DNA of 64,000 bases, from assembly GCA_024180945.1 (NCBI GenBank), contig JAKSGN010000005.1, positions 1,984,001-2,048,000 of the forward strand, read 5' to 3'. Shown here in pieces: positions 1 through 11,830 of the stretch. A program made the translations under genes and the position numbers. Positions within the stretch are counted from its first letter, which is position 1. Every line of letters starts with the position of its first letter. The notes under the pieces were generated by a model, which worked only from the letters and a program-made list of their open reading frames with translations, made no database searches and had not been told where the DNA came from. This DNA comes from Macrophomina tecta (lineage: Eukaryota > Ascomycota > Dothideomycetes > Botryosphaeriales > Botryosphaeriaceae).

Positions 1-132
1 GGGAACTCATCATGCGGACATCCCCGGACGTCATCCTGTTGGACTGAAAAAAGCACGACGCCGCACTGTTATTCAGTGCGAATTGATTGAGTTATCCCAA
101 CACATCCGGATGAGCATTTTCCGGCGAGGTAT

Positions 133-1068
133 ATGAGGGCACAATCTTCATTGCCTGGACGTCAACCACACGCAAAAATGCCGGCAGCAACCTCAATCTC
201 CCTCATAATTTCTCCGTGCCACGTTGGCATCTACAACCACCGGGTTGGTGCTGGGCCTCTCCGCATCCAATCCCACAGCATTGTTGATGCGCTGCAACAG
301 TTTGCTCCAGTGAACACAACAACCATTTCCCCGGTCGACGAATTCGAAGGCGAGATTGGACGCAGTTTCGAGATCCTCCGACGCATTTCAAACGCTGTCT
401 CGGCAGCCCGCTCGGTCAACGCCTTTCCCATCGTACTGTCGGGAAACTGCAACGCCAGCGTCGGTGTCGCAGCCGGCCTGGGCATTGATGACCTGAGTTT
501 TGTGTGGTTCGATGCACATGACGATTTGGACACCCCTGACACGAATGTGAACGGATACATTGATGCGATGGGGAGTTTCCATGCTGGCTGGCCGCAGTTG
601 GCGCTCCCTCATGGCGACGGTGCCGGGTCACGTCGACAGGAAACTCAAGGACCGCTTCTTCTTTTGCGGTTGCGTGATGTATCAGATCTACAACGCCAGA
701 CAGTTACTGGTGCCGGTGTCGACGTCATTTGGGGCAAGCCGGGCAAGCACGTGGATTTCAGTACGGAGCTTAGTGGGGTGCTGGACAAGAGAGCAATGGG
801 TCAGACGCTGATCCATCTGGACCTGGATTGCCTGGACGAGTTGCTTGGTCGAGTGAACGAGTATCCGTCACCTGGAGGGCTGCTGGAGGAGGATGTTTTC
901 AACTCAATGAGCCTGGTGCCTACCAAGGTTCAACCTGTTTCTTTGACCGTCTGCTCTTTCAATCCAAACTTGGAGGGTGGAGATAGGGTTGCAGAGATTG
1001 CTGTTGGTGGTATTTGCTACTTTGTTGAGTTACTGGTGAGTGCACGGTTCCTGCAGGGAAGGAAATAG
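133..1068 (+). pseudogene. Ureohydrolase (arginase/agmatinase-like) gene with two compensating frameshifts
   Basis: The encoded protein matches the ureohydrolase fold of arginase-type Mn enzymes that hydrolyse guanidino substrates. Visible metal-site motifs are WFDAHDDLDTP (positions about 505-540) and HLDLDCLDE (about 812-840). The usual GGDHS ligand motif reads SGNCN, so the first His ligand is replaced by Cys; I recall GNCN-type arginase-family proteins, so this is probably a subgroup trait. An open frame of 311 codons runs through, but between about 575 and 670 the family-like sequence (VSMLAGRSWRSL...DRFFFCG) lies in frame +2. One base appears gained in the GGGG run at 571-574 and one lost near 671-676. 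The central stretch of the nominal product would therefore be garbled. The start may be 133 or the ATG at 178. It is a decaying gene or an assembly error; the substrate is unknown. Confidence 0.7.
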
Positions 1069-1615
1069 GGCAGGATCAGGTTTTTGTACAAAAAGTGGTT
1101 TGATTACACAGAGCTCTGCAACTGAGCAGCTCCATCTTCAATATATCCCCTGTCAAAGGCCAGGTTACAACTTGCACGGTGGGCCAAGTTTCGTACGTGA
1201 AAAACGTCTGCAAACATTCCACACAGCTGAGTTTGCCGCGAGGTGGGCAGAACGTTAACCCATGAGACTATGTACTTGTGCACATAGGAGTCTCATTTGT
1301 CATTGCTGCCGCCCCGCAATGGCTGACACACATCGGAAACCATTTGCTGGAGGAGGCAACAAGGGAGGCTCCGGTCGTGTGGGCTTCTCCTAAGTGGATT
1401 CTATTTGACCAGCATAACCACAACTGCTTCTCGTTGACAGATTGACGGAAACTGCAGGAGTCAGTATGAGGCTCTGGCTATCTGGGATGCAGCCTCTGGC
1501 AAAAGACTTGCGCGTGAAAAGCTGCAACAGGATGGCTTTACTGCTACTATGGCTCGTCGGCGAATGCTAACCATTTAGGGCGATATTTGCGCTGCCCACC
1601 ACTGCTGAGGAATTT
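1069..1615. other. Intergenic stretch with a weak spliced small-ORF candidate
   Basis: No recognisable gene. An ATG at 1319 opens a short frame that could be spliced, with a donor near 1378 and an acceptor at about 1440, into a reading frame ending near 1578. That would give a product of about 65 residues, Gly-rich at its start. I do not recognise it and no motif supports it, so it is noted only as a possibility. Confidence 0.2.
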
Positions 1616-3738
1616 TCATCTATCGTGAAAAGGACTGATTATGCTATCTTCAGCAAACGGGTATAGCGTATTCCAGTCCAGAGCCGAGGAAAGGGTGTCT
1701 TGTGGAAGATCTGTGAGAGGTTCTACGAACTGTCGGAAGATAGAATCATCCTCATCCGCAATAGAGGGTGAATCCGTATTTGCTGGTTGGTGAAAGGCAA
1801 GCGGGGTAGAGTTTGGTTCAATTTCGGAAATGTCAACTTTCCAACCCAGAGCAATTTTTCGTAGGGCAAGTATGGAGCGGGTACTCCAACTCCAGGGAAG
1901 CTCCATGTCTTTCAGGCTGTCAAAGCAGACTTTGAAGTATTGCATGGCCTTTTTGTATGTTCGTTCTTCGGCCGAAGTGGCGTCGAGAAGAAAAATGACA
2001 GCGGCGGTGAATGCACAGTGTACAGCTGAAATGGGGATGACACGCTTGTGGGTGTTGTCAGCAAGCTTGCGCTAGTTTTTACGGGGAGCGGACGTCATCA
2101 AACTCCGAGAAGACGGATAGCGGCACAAAAGGGCCACATGAGTGCTGCAAGTATACCGGAAACACGTGAACATACGTCTGTGGTGGAAATACTTTCCAGG
2201 CCATAGTGCAGCTTGTAATTTCGAAGGATGGCGGCAATCCACTCCGCAGATTCCCGGCAGGCGATGTAACGGCCATCGCTTGATACGCCTGTAATTGTTG
2301 AGGCAAAGGTACGTCGAGACTTGATGAACGGTCTGTGTAGCAATATCATGATGACGTGGTATTGCAAGCTGCGGAAATGTCAACGCTACCCATCGATGAT
2401 TTCCAAGGTCACTCACTGCAATTGGTAAATATGGGGCAGTGCTATTGCTTTGCAGGACTTTGAAACTGGGAGTATTGAAGGCAAGGAATTTTAAAAAGAG
2501 GTAAGACGCACATGAGCCTCGGAGGCCATGCTGGTCTTCTCGTCCTTTCCAGGCGAATATCTGACGGTATTAAGCGGACGGAGCAGGAAGCAAATGAAGG
2601 AGACCAACATGTCATCCAGTATCTCAACGACCGAGACCAGCATATTACAGGTCTCAATGGCATTACTGACACAGCAAGAGATCGGGGTTGATTTCTCAGC
2701 AGCGTCGGTCGAAGACACAGTCCAAGGCTGTTGCTCTTCTTCGCAGTCGGTAGTCGGGATTTTGACGGCCATAAGACAGTCCAGGATCATTGATGGACGG
2801 CCCAAACCAATGTTGAAGAGTTTTGTCCAGGACGTAGCAGCCCCACCAGGTCACGCTACGCACCCCAGCCTCCTCGGCCGTCAGGAGGCCTTCCTCGACA
2901 CATTGCGAGCAGTCTAGATGAAGGCCGAGGCTGAGAGCCATGCGCACGGCCATTCCAATATGCATCCACCCAAGGGCTTCCTTGTCGAGAGCAGTTTCGC
3001 GTAACGCAAGCAGCGAAAGAGCCTGAACAGTGTTGGTCGTGGGAGCCTCACACTCGTACAAGAGCATGACTTTGGCTTGAGCAGCAAAGACATCGCCGGC
3101 GGTCTGAGGGTTTTGCGGATCTCTTCCTACGTCCGGACGGTCTGAATAGCGCGACGCGAGAGTGAAGATGGAAGAAACCAAGGCAGGTGAATAGAAACGA
3201 CCAAAGGGAGAGCCGTTCCGAAAGGCACGATCGCGAAGGAACGGACCACGGGCAACCACGCGCTGCCAGGAGTTTTGCCAGGTCCAAAAGAGGTGAAGCA
3301 GATGCGACTGGAGATGTTCCGCGACGAGAGCCAGGCCGATCTGGTGACAAGCAGCATCATACCCACGGCGCTGCATCTCCAGCGAGGAGGGCTTGTCCAG
3401 TTGAGCGGACCGGAGCAGATTTCACCGCCATCGCCAATGTTAAAGGAGCCTGGGCTGGCATGGGCGCGGAACGCGGCCAATTGCTTCTCCAGGGATGCGA
3501 CGCGAGCTTCGAGGGCACGGACATGCTGCTTGCTCGCGGGCTTGCGCTTGTCGTCAGTGTAGACATATTCGCAGGGCTGGCCGCGGTTCCGGCACGCGTC
3601 GCACTGGGCTGGATGGCCGTCGCACTGGGCTGTGTCAGCGCACCGGCGTGATGTGAGCAGCTGACCTACCTTGGTCCTCTTTGCGCGACAGGCCGTGCAT
3701 GCGGTTGAAACCCTTTGCCGTGCTTTCGGATCGGTCAT
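1616..3738 (-). pseudogene. Broken Zn2Cys6 fungal transcription factor
   Basis: The start codon is at 3738. The first exon ends at 3670 and a 45-bp intron (3625-3669) splits the zinc cluster; once spliced it reads CTACRAKRTKC then CDACRNRGQPC, a complete Zn2Cys6 DNA-binding motif near residues 13-42. A short coiled coil follows, then a fungal_trans middle domain (WTWQNSW, TLASRYSD, WWGCYVLDK). At 2804-2806 one extra base in an A run breaks the conserved GRPSMI segment, and the family sequence resumes in another frame (2491-2803). A further piece with LLHRPFI lies in a third frame (about 2098-2360), with a stop just upstream, and the C-terminal part (1616 to about 2045) is separate again. The linker near 3420-3450 also changes frame, though an intron could explain that one. 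Several lesions point to a pseudogene of a pathway-type regulator; its target genes are not evident. Confidence 0.75.
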
Positions 3739-4226
3739 TGCTGGGAGACAGATGTCGGCCGCCTGCTGGCTCGCCTGTCTCTCGCGCCCGGCCCGACCCC
3801 GGCCTTTCCTCGAGCGCACTCCTCTACGTCATCCCGCCGGTGCGAGCGTCGTCTGCCTCCTCTTCCCTCCCTCCGAGCCATCCGAGCGCGTGGAGACGGC
3901 TGTCCTGCGCCTTACCCGCCCGACGCCGCGACACCAGCTACTCATGGACCACCCGAAAACGTCCACTATGCAGAACCCCTCAAACGCTAAGCATTTGGCC
4001 TATCTTACCACCAATCTGAGTCTAGCGCCGTGCTTACGTTGGGCCTCCGATGAGTGGTCCTATGAGCACGTGGGCCCGCTACCACGAGCACTGAACCCCA
4101 TTTACTTAAAGCTGCCATGTCAGTTGCCGCTGTTTCCACTTGGTCCATGCTAAACCGACCGCAATCCGTTGCAAAGCTCATGTGCCACTGCTGTTTGGCA
4201 AGAGCCGACGGAGCCACATTGTTGCA
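3739..4226. other. Divergent intergenic region between broken regulator and MOSC gene
   Basis: These 488 bp separate the start of the minus-strand regulator relic from the plus-strand MOSC gene. The sequence is C-rich and the frames across it show no coding character. No clear TATA box or repeat was seen. Confidence 0.5.
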
Positions 4227-5479
4227 ATGAAACCAGCGCTGGAAGATGCTGTCTTTCCGTTTGCTATCGCATTGCTGGGTTCCATTCTTTTGTTCGGCTT
4301 CCTACATGCTCTCCCACGGCGCCGTCAAGAATCTCTGAAGATTACCCAGGTAAATTCTCTCTCCCTCTGGTGCCGTGACGAAGCCGTTGCCTCACACTTG
4401 TATATGCGTAGCTCTATGTCTATCCTGTCAAGGGACTGCGCGGTTGTTCCTTGCGGACCGCCCAAGCTGGACCATACGGCCTCCCCGGAGATCGTGTGTT
4501 TTGCTTGCAACGAGTACACCGCGACGAGCACGACACGTTCAAGAAACGCCATGAAACCCTGTTCATCGGGTACAATCTGCAACTGGCCCTGTTCCACGTA
4601 GCCATCGACGCAAGGTCGGACGAGGTTGCCGTGACGTGGACTGGACCGGCCACGCAGCCGGACCCAACCGAGGACGTGATCAGGTTTCCGCTGCAGCCTG
4701 ACATTGAAGGCCGCCGTGTGCTAGAAGTGAGCCTCCACACAAGCCCAACGCAGGCGTATGACATGGGGGACCATCTCTCCAACTGGTTCGGCGCGCGTCT
4801 CGGCTTCGAAGCCAGATTGGTCTACATTGGCGACGGCTCCCGGCCTGTTCTGGGCTCCATGGCTCCGAACGGCACAAATGGCCTCAGGAAAGCTCGACTG
4901 GCCACCCGACTCCGATCATTCCTCCCCCTCCTTGGACATGCACCAGAGAGACTCGCCTTCAACGACATTGCGCACTACCTCGTCGTCACAGAAGAATCCA
5001 ATGACGATGTTACATCGAAATTGGCAGATGGCTGCCACATGGACATCACCAAGTTTCGCCCCAACATTGTGGTAAAAGGCGCATCGGGGCCGTTCGTTGA
5101 GGATTTTTGGGGAGAGTTGACATTTGAAGGCGGGCCTCTTATGGCTCTGACTGCCAACTGCTACCGTTGCCAGAGTATTACAGTCGACTACAACACTGGG
5201 AAACCCGCAACAGACGATCGAGGCATGGCTTGGAAGAAGCTGAACAAGTACCGGAGAGTAGATCGGGGTGCCAAGTATAGCCCTGTTTTCGGGCGTTACG
5301 GCTACTGTTTTGGGCCTTCTCTAGGTAAAACGATCTCCGTCGGCCAAAAGGTCGCAGTCACTCAAATTAATAGTCAAAGGACGACTTTTGGCAAGTTTCC
5401 ATGCGCTTTGAAAAGGGGTGAGGGTTTTATCGCTAATTCGCCCATCAGATTGGCCCAACTTGACGACTTTTGGTGTTAA
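4227..5479 (+). CDS. Membrane-anchored MOSC-domain protein (mARC-like)
   Basis: Two exons, 4227-4349 and 4412-5479, separated by a 62-bp intron, encode 396 residues. Residues about 10-28 form one hydrophobic segment followed by RRR, a typical N-terminal membrane anchor. After the intron the MOSC_N barrel begins with LYVYPVKGLRGC. The MOSC domain follows with FRPNIVV (about 256) and NCYRC (about 290), the Cys-containing loop that in MOSC proteins binds the molybdenum cofactor sulfur or Mo. The family includes mARC N-hydroxylated-substrate reductases and Moco sulfurase C-termini; the single TM plus MOSC_N/MOSC layout resembles mARC. The substrate is not predictable. Family-typical PC.RC reads NCYRC here, keeping both cysteines. 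The splice is well supported because it restores the beta-barrel start in frame. Confidence 0.88.
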
Positions 5480-5879
5480 GAGCTAGCCATCCACTGCGCA
5501 GAGGACAAATCTCCTACATATTCAGAGGCTGGCTTAGCCTAGGTTGTACCGTAATCGACTGTGTCAAGTTTCTTTCGGATCTCAAAACAGGGAGTTGGAA
5601 CAGTCACCTAGACGTGGATGTTTAAAGGTGATTAACCACTTGCGTCCGGATGACTGCTTCAACTCCGTATGAATGTGCGGGAGACAATGTGGCTCGGGCT
5701 CATGGGGAAGCTCACATACTTTGGCCCGGCAAAATGCGAGCTTAAAGTAATGTTGAGCGGTTCTGCATTGCTTTACAAACATTAAGACTACTTTCGATGC
5801 TTCTACTCTTCCATCATCACTTCGACACTCCATTCAACCGCGACGCCAACCTACTCATTACTTCCTCCACATGGACAGA
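5480..5879. other. Intergenic region between convergent genes
   Basis: These 400 bp lie between the 3' ends of the MOSC gene and the M28 peptidase gene. They presumably hold both 3' untranslated regions. The short open frames here have no family character. Confidence 0.5.
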
Positions 5880-8091
5880 TTACGGCACAAGGATAGCCGC
5901 AGCCCTCTCAATACCTGCGGCTGCTCTGAGAACCTCCGATGCAGCGAGCGTCAGATTCCCAGCATCAACCGCTTCGGTGACACCCGGATAAGTGACCGGG
6001 GCATAACCTGTATCGATTCCAGGAGCAAACACAACATGCCTGAAAAATTGGCGATCAGGCAGACCTCCTTGGGATGTAAAGCCTCGCTGGAAGTCACGAT
6101 ACTTTGCGTTGACCCGGCTGATGAGCACCTCATCTCCGGTAAGGGTTGCTTCGGCCGCGACAGATGCTATAGCATTTGCAGCTTCCTCAAACGTATCAAT
6201 GGCAGCAGATAGAGGACCGAGATCGAGCGTTGCACCAGCCTCGACCACTGTGGCATTGAGATCGTCAAAGTAGAGGCGTAGTTGGGTGGTATAGTTGGGA
6301 ATGTCGAAGGGAATAATCGGATCGTCGGCGAGATGGTAGGCGAGCAGGCTAAGGAATTGCCCGATGGCTTTGTGGACGAGGAAGCCAGGGTCGCCGTACG
6401 TGGCCATCCAGTGATAGGTGTCGTAGTTCGAACTGCTTGTGGTCAGAAAGAAAAACTGGCTCGTGTAAGGCGGCAACTTACTGGTAGTGGTAGATGGGAT
6501 CATTCGCACCTCCGCCAGCTCCCATATCGATAGACCCAATACCATTGTGCAAGAATGACGTGTAATCCGATCCACTTCCCAACACACCGAATTCACCCTC
6601 GGTTTCCTCGTACCAAGTATCGTAGAGAGTCTGGTTCAGCTCGCCGGTACCTGCATATGGCCAGAGAACCTTCTTCATGAGCTCCGTCACAATGGTGTGT
6701 AGCTCTGGTGTAGCAGAGAAATCCGGACGAGGGCCAGAAGCACCAACATCAATGTTGAGATAGGCAACGCTAGTGTCAGCAAGCCAAGGAATATATTCCT
6801 CAACCCACTCGGTAGACCCATACAGGCCATACTCCTCCGCATCCCAGCTGGCGAGGACGATATTCCGCTTTGGCTTCCAGCCAGTCGCGAGAAGCTTACC
6901 GAGGGCTTTGGAAAGTTCCACCACAACGGCTGAACCGGAGTTGGGATCAGCTGCACCACCAACAATCCATGCATCTCTGTGGTTACCGATGATGACGGTC
7001 TCGTCGGCATTTGTGCCATTGATTATGCCAATCGCATTCCAAATTGGAGTGATTTTCTCCTCCATAAGGTTCGACAAGGCGATGGTGGTGCCAGGAGCAG
7101 GCCCGGTACTGTAAGTGACATTGAGAGCTCCCACCCAATTTGTACGATTGACTTCCTCCCCAGGAGTTCCGTAGCCATCCAATGCAGCAAGGAAGGGAAC
7201 GGCATCCTTCCAAGAGATTGGAACGGAAGGGATACGGGGGGTTACGGAGATGGTGTCGGCTCTTGGAGAATCCTGCTTTGAAGGGTATCCGGGTGTCGTA
7301 GGGTCGCCGGGGTACTGAGATAGAAATTGAACAGACCCTCTTTGGATTGACGTGGGATTCCGTGCTGGACCATCGGGATAAGCAGCGTAACCATTCGCTT
7401 CGGTAATGTTTCCATCGTCTCCCGGATCAGTGAAGATGACAGCTCCGATCATCCCGTTCTCCTGTGCATTCTTGACTTTGAGTCCACGGAACGGGCCACC
7501 ATACTTCGCAAGGGCAATCTTTCCTTCTAGAGGAACCCCCAGTGCGATCAGCCGATCAAAGTCGACCTGCTGACCACGACCAACATAAACGTACTCCGCA
7601 GATGCATTGCCGGACCAAGACAATCCATGGAAAGCTGGGACACTGTTGGGGTAGGAAGTGGTCTCGTCTTCGGCCAGGACCTCTTCGATCAAAGTTGCGG
7701 CATAGCTGCTGCCATTGGGGTGCACGACCGAGACTGATTGAGATACGGGATAGTTGAGAGAAGCCCAGTACTCGGCCAAGGACGATGGAACGCCAAAAGA
7801 CGACCATTTATCGGCGGTCCATTGGACTTGACTCTCATTCGTACCAGCAATGTGTAACCCATGCGTGTAGTAGTAGCTCCACTCATCAATCGTAGTGTTG
7901 TCGAAGGAGTTGACGAGGATTGATTCGATGTCAGACAGAACGGGAGGGAACGCAGTCTCTTGTCGAGTTATCAGTCTTGGACGACCGGTGCCACGAGGCC
8001 TGAGGAGGTCCTTCTGGCAAGCTGCAGCATCTGCAATGAGCAAAGAGAACACAACAAACATTGAAGCCATTGTGTTGGAAGACGAAGGCAT
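5880..8091 (-). CDS. Secreted M28B glutamate carboxypeptidase-like metallopeptidase
   Basis: Two exons, 8091-6482 and 6432-5880, with a 49-bp intron, give 720 residues, normal for the PSMA/transferrin-receptor-like M28B family. A signal peptide covers about residues 1-25 and there are many N-glycosylation sequons, so secretion or the vacuolar lumen is expected. A PA domain is followed by the dizinc peptidase core: NHRDAWIVGGAADPNSG (about 370-386, His and bridging Asp ligands), DAEEYGLYGS (about 418, catalytic Glu and Zn-binding Glu), DYTSFLHNGIGS, and YHYHSNYDTYHW, whose last-ligand His is rebuilt exactly across the intron. A TfR-like dimerisation domain forms the C-terminus. It should release C-terminal acidic residues from peptides, serving nitrogen scavenging. 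All ligands are present, so it is probably active. Confidence 0.93.
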
Positions 8092-9084
8092 CGCGGCGTG
8101 GGCTCAGTCGGGATGCGGAGAAGAATGCTGAAATATTTATTCAGCTGACGGGCAATGGACCAGTAAAGCAAGCATGCCGCCTGACGTAGCGGCCCCCCCA
8201 TGTCCGGAGCTCACCGTTTATCCTTTGCCAACGCCGCGGGGTTACTGGTCCTTGTTTCCCACCTTACGCTTTTAGGCAGTTTGGAAGGTGCTTGGCGCGG
8301 GGAGAACCTGTGTGCCAAGATGCCTATACATCGATCCAGTGCGGATGTACCGGTAATGACGCCGGACAGAATAGGGTCGACGTTCCTCCAAGGCAGCAGC
8401 TCCATCATACTCATGGTGTCGTGATTATGGCTCGCTGTGCTCACCCAAATGGACCAATGACGTGATCAGCTTCCTGGAGGATCTTTTTGTAATGATAACT
8501 TTACGGGGTTTCTTCAGCACGTTCTTGCCTGACCGCTGTTATCCGTTCAGGCTGACCACCCACTCTTGGCAATCACTGTGGAGGCTTCCTACATCCCCGA
8601 ATACGGATCTTGGAGGATTCCGCCATAGAGGAGTCATCCGGGCTGTGTATGATGCAATGACAATCGTAATGCAAATCTTGCGAGAAATCAGGAACAGTTC
8701 CGTAGGGTGCCTGACCTACCCGAGCCCTGCAAGGAGAGTCGGTTGTAAAAGATAAGGGTGGCCACGATAGCCGGAGTTAGACTGCACTCGCGAACTGCGG
8801 TTCTTTTGTCAAATGATTCGTGATCCTGGGCCAACTACGAGTCATCATGTCTTGGAGGAAGAACACCTGGCGAAATATTAATGACTGCCGAAACGCCTTC
8901 CCCACGGGACAATCGGTGATACAGATAAATGGGTCGAGGGTTGGGATGGAAGTGAGGCATGTAATACACAACACACAGGAAATTGGAAAGCATGCCTACT
9001 GAAAATCAGCAACGACTTGAAACCAGTGCGAGTATCAAACCCTATAATTCTACCAATACAAGAGACGGTATCATAGGTATACGC
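8092..9084. other. Intergenic, 1 kb, no gene recognised
   Basis: It holds the promoter of the M28 peptidase and the 3' region of the hydrolase gene. Short frames occur on both strands, but none has a motif, signal peptide or plausible splice partner. Nothing else was seen. Confidence 0.5.
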
Positions 9085-10637
9085 TTAGGAACGCCGATGT
9101 ATAATCGATTCAGCCAGGTCTTCATAATCGTCTTGATCAACATCAGGTTTCTCGATCATCTCAAGATCTTCATCAGCTGCTAGGGAGTCGTCAGCTCCCT
9201 CGTCGGGGGCCTGTAGTGGAGGGTCATACCCAGCGGCCTCCTCGTACCAGGATGTCGAGGATGTCCAGTTCACGATCAATTCTTTAGCTGTTTCTGCCAT
9301 GCTGTAGTAGTTCGGGTGATTCTTCGGCTCAAACATGGTCATGTGAGCCCAAGTCTCAGCCGTGGCCTTGTCGTTTACCACTGGAAGAAAGTGCTTCTTG
9401 ACATCAGTCTTGGGAACGATGCAGAATGTACGTTGCTCTCCCAGGATACCCGAACTCCACTTTGTTGCTGGAGTGCCTTGCTTTTGCACAGCCAGTCCAA
9501 GTTGGGTGTAGATATCGGTGAAGCCGATACCCAGGGATTCCGAGACTGTAAGAACCGAGGTGATTCTTTTCTTCATATCCTCCTGGCGGGCCAAACACCC
9601 GACGAATTCGAGATGAGAGCCGACAAACTGCCAGCCTTCACTTAGTTGCTCTCGATTCATGTAAGCGGCTCCTCCTGCAGCAGCTAGAGCCCCCGCGGCA
9701 CCTGCAAACATGGCAATCTTGCCGAAGCGTTGCCAGGCAGGCACCACGGCTGTGTCGACGTTCGAATCCGCCGATGATGACGACGCTGATGGAAGCATCT
9801 TGCTCGCAGCAAGCACGTCAGGATCTGGCGCTCGCTTCTTAGCCCACCCGAATGTACTGGCGACATTGTTATAAGCGTTGTAGGCAGCCGTTGCCGTATT
9901 CCAGTGACCTTCTGCTCCGTGCGCCACCACACCGGGAGAGATTCCCAGATAAGGCGTATCGAAAGCGAGTATTCCTTGAATGTAGGGGAACATAAGGGTC
10001 GTTTGGGTTGGCGAGGATGTGGAGTCTGAGGGATCGCTTTGTATGGGCTGTTCGTTTGAGATTGACAGGAGTGTCTCCGCTGCAACAATACCACCTGCAA
10101 GACGTCAACACAGCCCGCCCGTAGGCTGGATAGGCTTGGGGAGGCTCACCCATGGAATGGCCGCACAACACAACCCTCACCGAAGGGTCGACGGTGGGCG
10201 AAGGAGTCCCATTTGCAACCTCGAGGTCTATGACCTTATTCTGAAGCCTGTACAAGTTCAGCCACGCTCAAAAACCATGGAAAACGGCCACGGCAGAACG
10301 GATCCGCACGATAGGCGCGCGCGTGCTGGACCGTACCACTCCTTGAATCTCGCCACGCAAGCCTGGCTGCGGGACGAAGTCAGCAGTCGGCAAAGCGCGG
10401 TGGTTGGGCGTGACATACAGGTCGCCGCGCGTTTCGTACTTGGGATACGTGACGGCCAGCACGTTCAACTTGGGTAAGGCGTTTTCCAGAACGGCACGCA
10501 GGTGCTGGGGAAACTTTCTGAAGGTATCATCATCGCCCTGGGTGAAACGGGTCAGTTGGCATGTTTCTCATGGGGAGGCTCGTGCGAATAAAGACCTTGA
10601 AGCCATGTATGAAACAAAGGAGCAGTGTCTTCTTCAT
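9085..10637 (-). CDS. Lipase-like alpha/beta hydrolase (DUF676-type), five exons
   Basis: Exons 10637-10596, 10537-10419, 10366-10337 (30 nt), 10247-10150 and 10094-9085 join to 432 codons plus stop. The N-terminus MKKTLLLCFIHGFKGDDD carries the oxyanion HG motif, and CGHSMGG (about residues 93-99, rebuilt across an intron) is the nucleophile elbow with Ser as nucleophile. GILAFDTPYLGISPG follows, typical of fungal DUF676-like lipase/esterase proteins. An Ala/Gly-rich hydrophobic segment near residues 218-240 could be a membrane segment. The C-terminal about 60 residues are acidic and probably disordered. Substrates of this fungal family are unknown; an ester or lipid is likely. All four introns have GT..AG ends and the summed exon length is divisible by three, so the model is firm. 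Confidence 0.9.
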
Positions 10638-11830
10638 CCTGAGCTGTGTTCCTGCATGCTGCCGGGCCGTGGTGGAGGCGACGAGCGGCGGCCAGCAATT
10701 CCAAGGTCACGTCGAGATCGGGTCCGATGCCCGCCCGCGCTGCCCTGCTGCCCCCGCCCGCCCTCGCCGCTGCCCGCACGTGAGCCACCACCGCCCACTT
10801 CCCACTGCTGAAACCCGCCCGGTCATGCTCTGTCGATGCAGGCAGCATCACGGCCCACATGAGGCGCCCGAGCGAGTATTCCGTCGACCTGGCATTCTCG
10901 GCGCCGGCACTAACGGCACGTGAGCAGCAATGGTTTGGACCGACTGCTGGCGCGCAGGTCGCCAACGATAGGTCGGCGTAGGCAGTTCCGTGCGACGCAG
11001 CAGCAGAAAGCTGGCGGCTGAGAGGGTCAAGTCGCTCACAAGAATGCAAGCCTCGCTGCCAAGCGCCTGCAACCCCCCCCCACCCCTCCTCTGGCACGCG
11101 GTCGGACCCTCCAGGTGCCCGCGCACACCCTGCCGACGTCAGGGCCGTTTCATCCGCTGCAAATCTACTCGCATTCAGGCTTCCGCCATGGCTCAAAACA
11201 CCACTTCTACGCGCCCGTGTAGAACGGGCATGCCGCACGCCATGGGCATCTTCGCCGCCGCCGCCCCGCCTGCCGTGAGTGCCAGCGTGTCGCTGCCTCG
11301 CGCAGATCGCCCTGATAAATGGCCGTCCCGCTGTACCTGCGCTGGCGGCTTTTCGTCTATTTCCCGTCTCCTTGCAGTCCCAATACCATGATACCCTCGC
11401 TTCCCCGGCCCCTCATTCTCTGAGTCTTGTGTTCCATCGTGCTTCATCTTAGCAAGCATCCGTTTGGGCAAAAGCGAGCACACCGGAGAACTGTGGTCGG
11501 AGCTGGACCCACGGCCTCTGCAAACGCGCGCACCTCCAGTCCAGCATATCCGCGCCTGTGCGTGCCGACGCGGCTGTGTGCGTGCATTGCTGGCCTGCTT
11601 GATGCCTGGTTGTCGTTGTTGATGAGCACGCTGTCCCTCTTCGTACCTCATACACCACATCTTTGTCACTCTTTCCCTGCCTCACACTGCGCGCGTCTCA
11701 CCATCACCCTTCCGGAAGCTTGTGTGCCGACCCGCCATCTACCGTCGGAGGGTGCCATCTATTACCTCGCTGTCCTTATTGTTCGGCCGCCGTCCTCCAC
11801 CGATTTTTGCTCCACGAAATCCTCGACATC
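10638..11830. other. Divergent intergenic region, GC-rich then CT-rich
   Basis: This is the promoter region shared by the minus-strand hydrolase and the plus-strand GPI-protein gene. The long overlapping open frames on both strands reflect high GC and not coding, as no frame shows a domain. The part from 11640 is CT-rich, as expected of a fungal core promoter and leader. Confidence 0.5.

Noticed and set aside
9761..9780. GTTCGAATCC, resembling a tRNA T-loop
   Set aside because: It lies inside the hydrolase coding sequence and no acceptor or D-arm pairs with it.
10552..11238. 228-codon minus-strand ORF upstream of the hydrolase
   Set aside because: Overlaps exon 1 of the hydrolase in another frame; Ala/Gly/Arg-rich with no domain.
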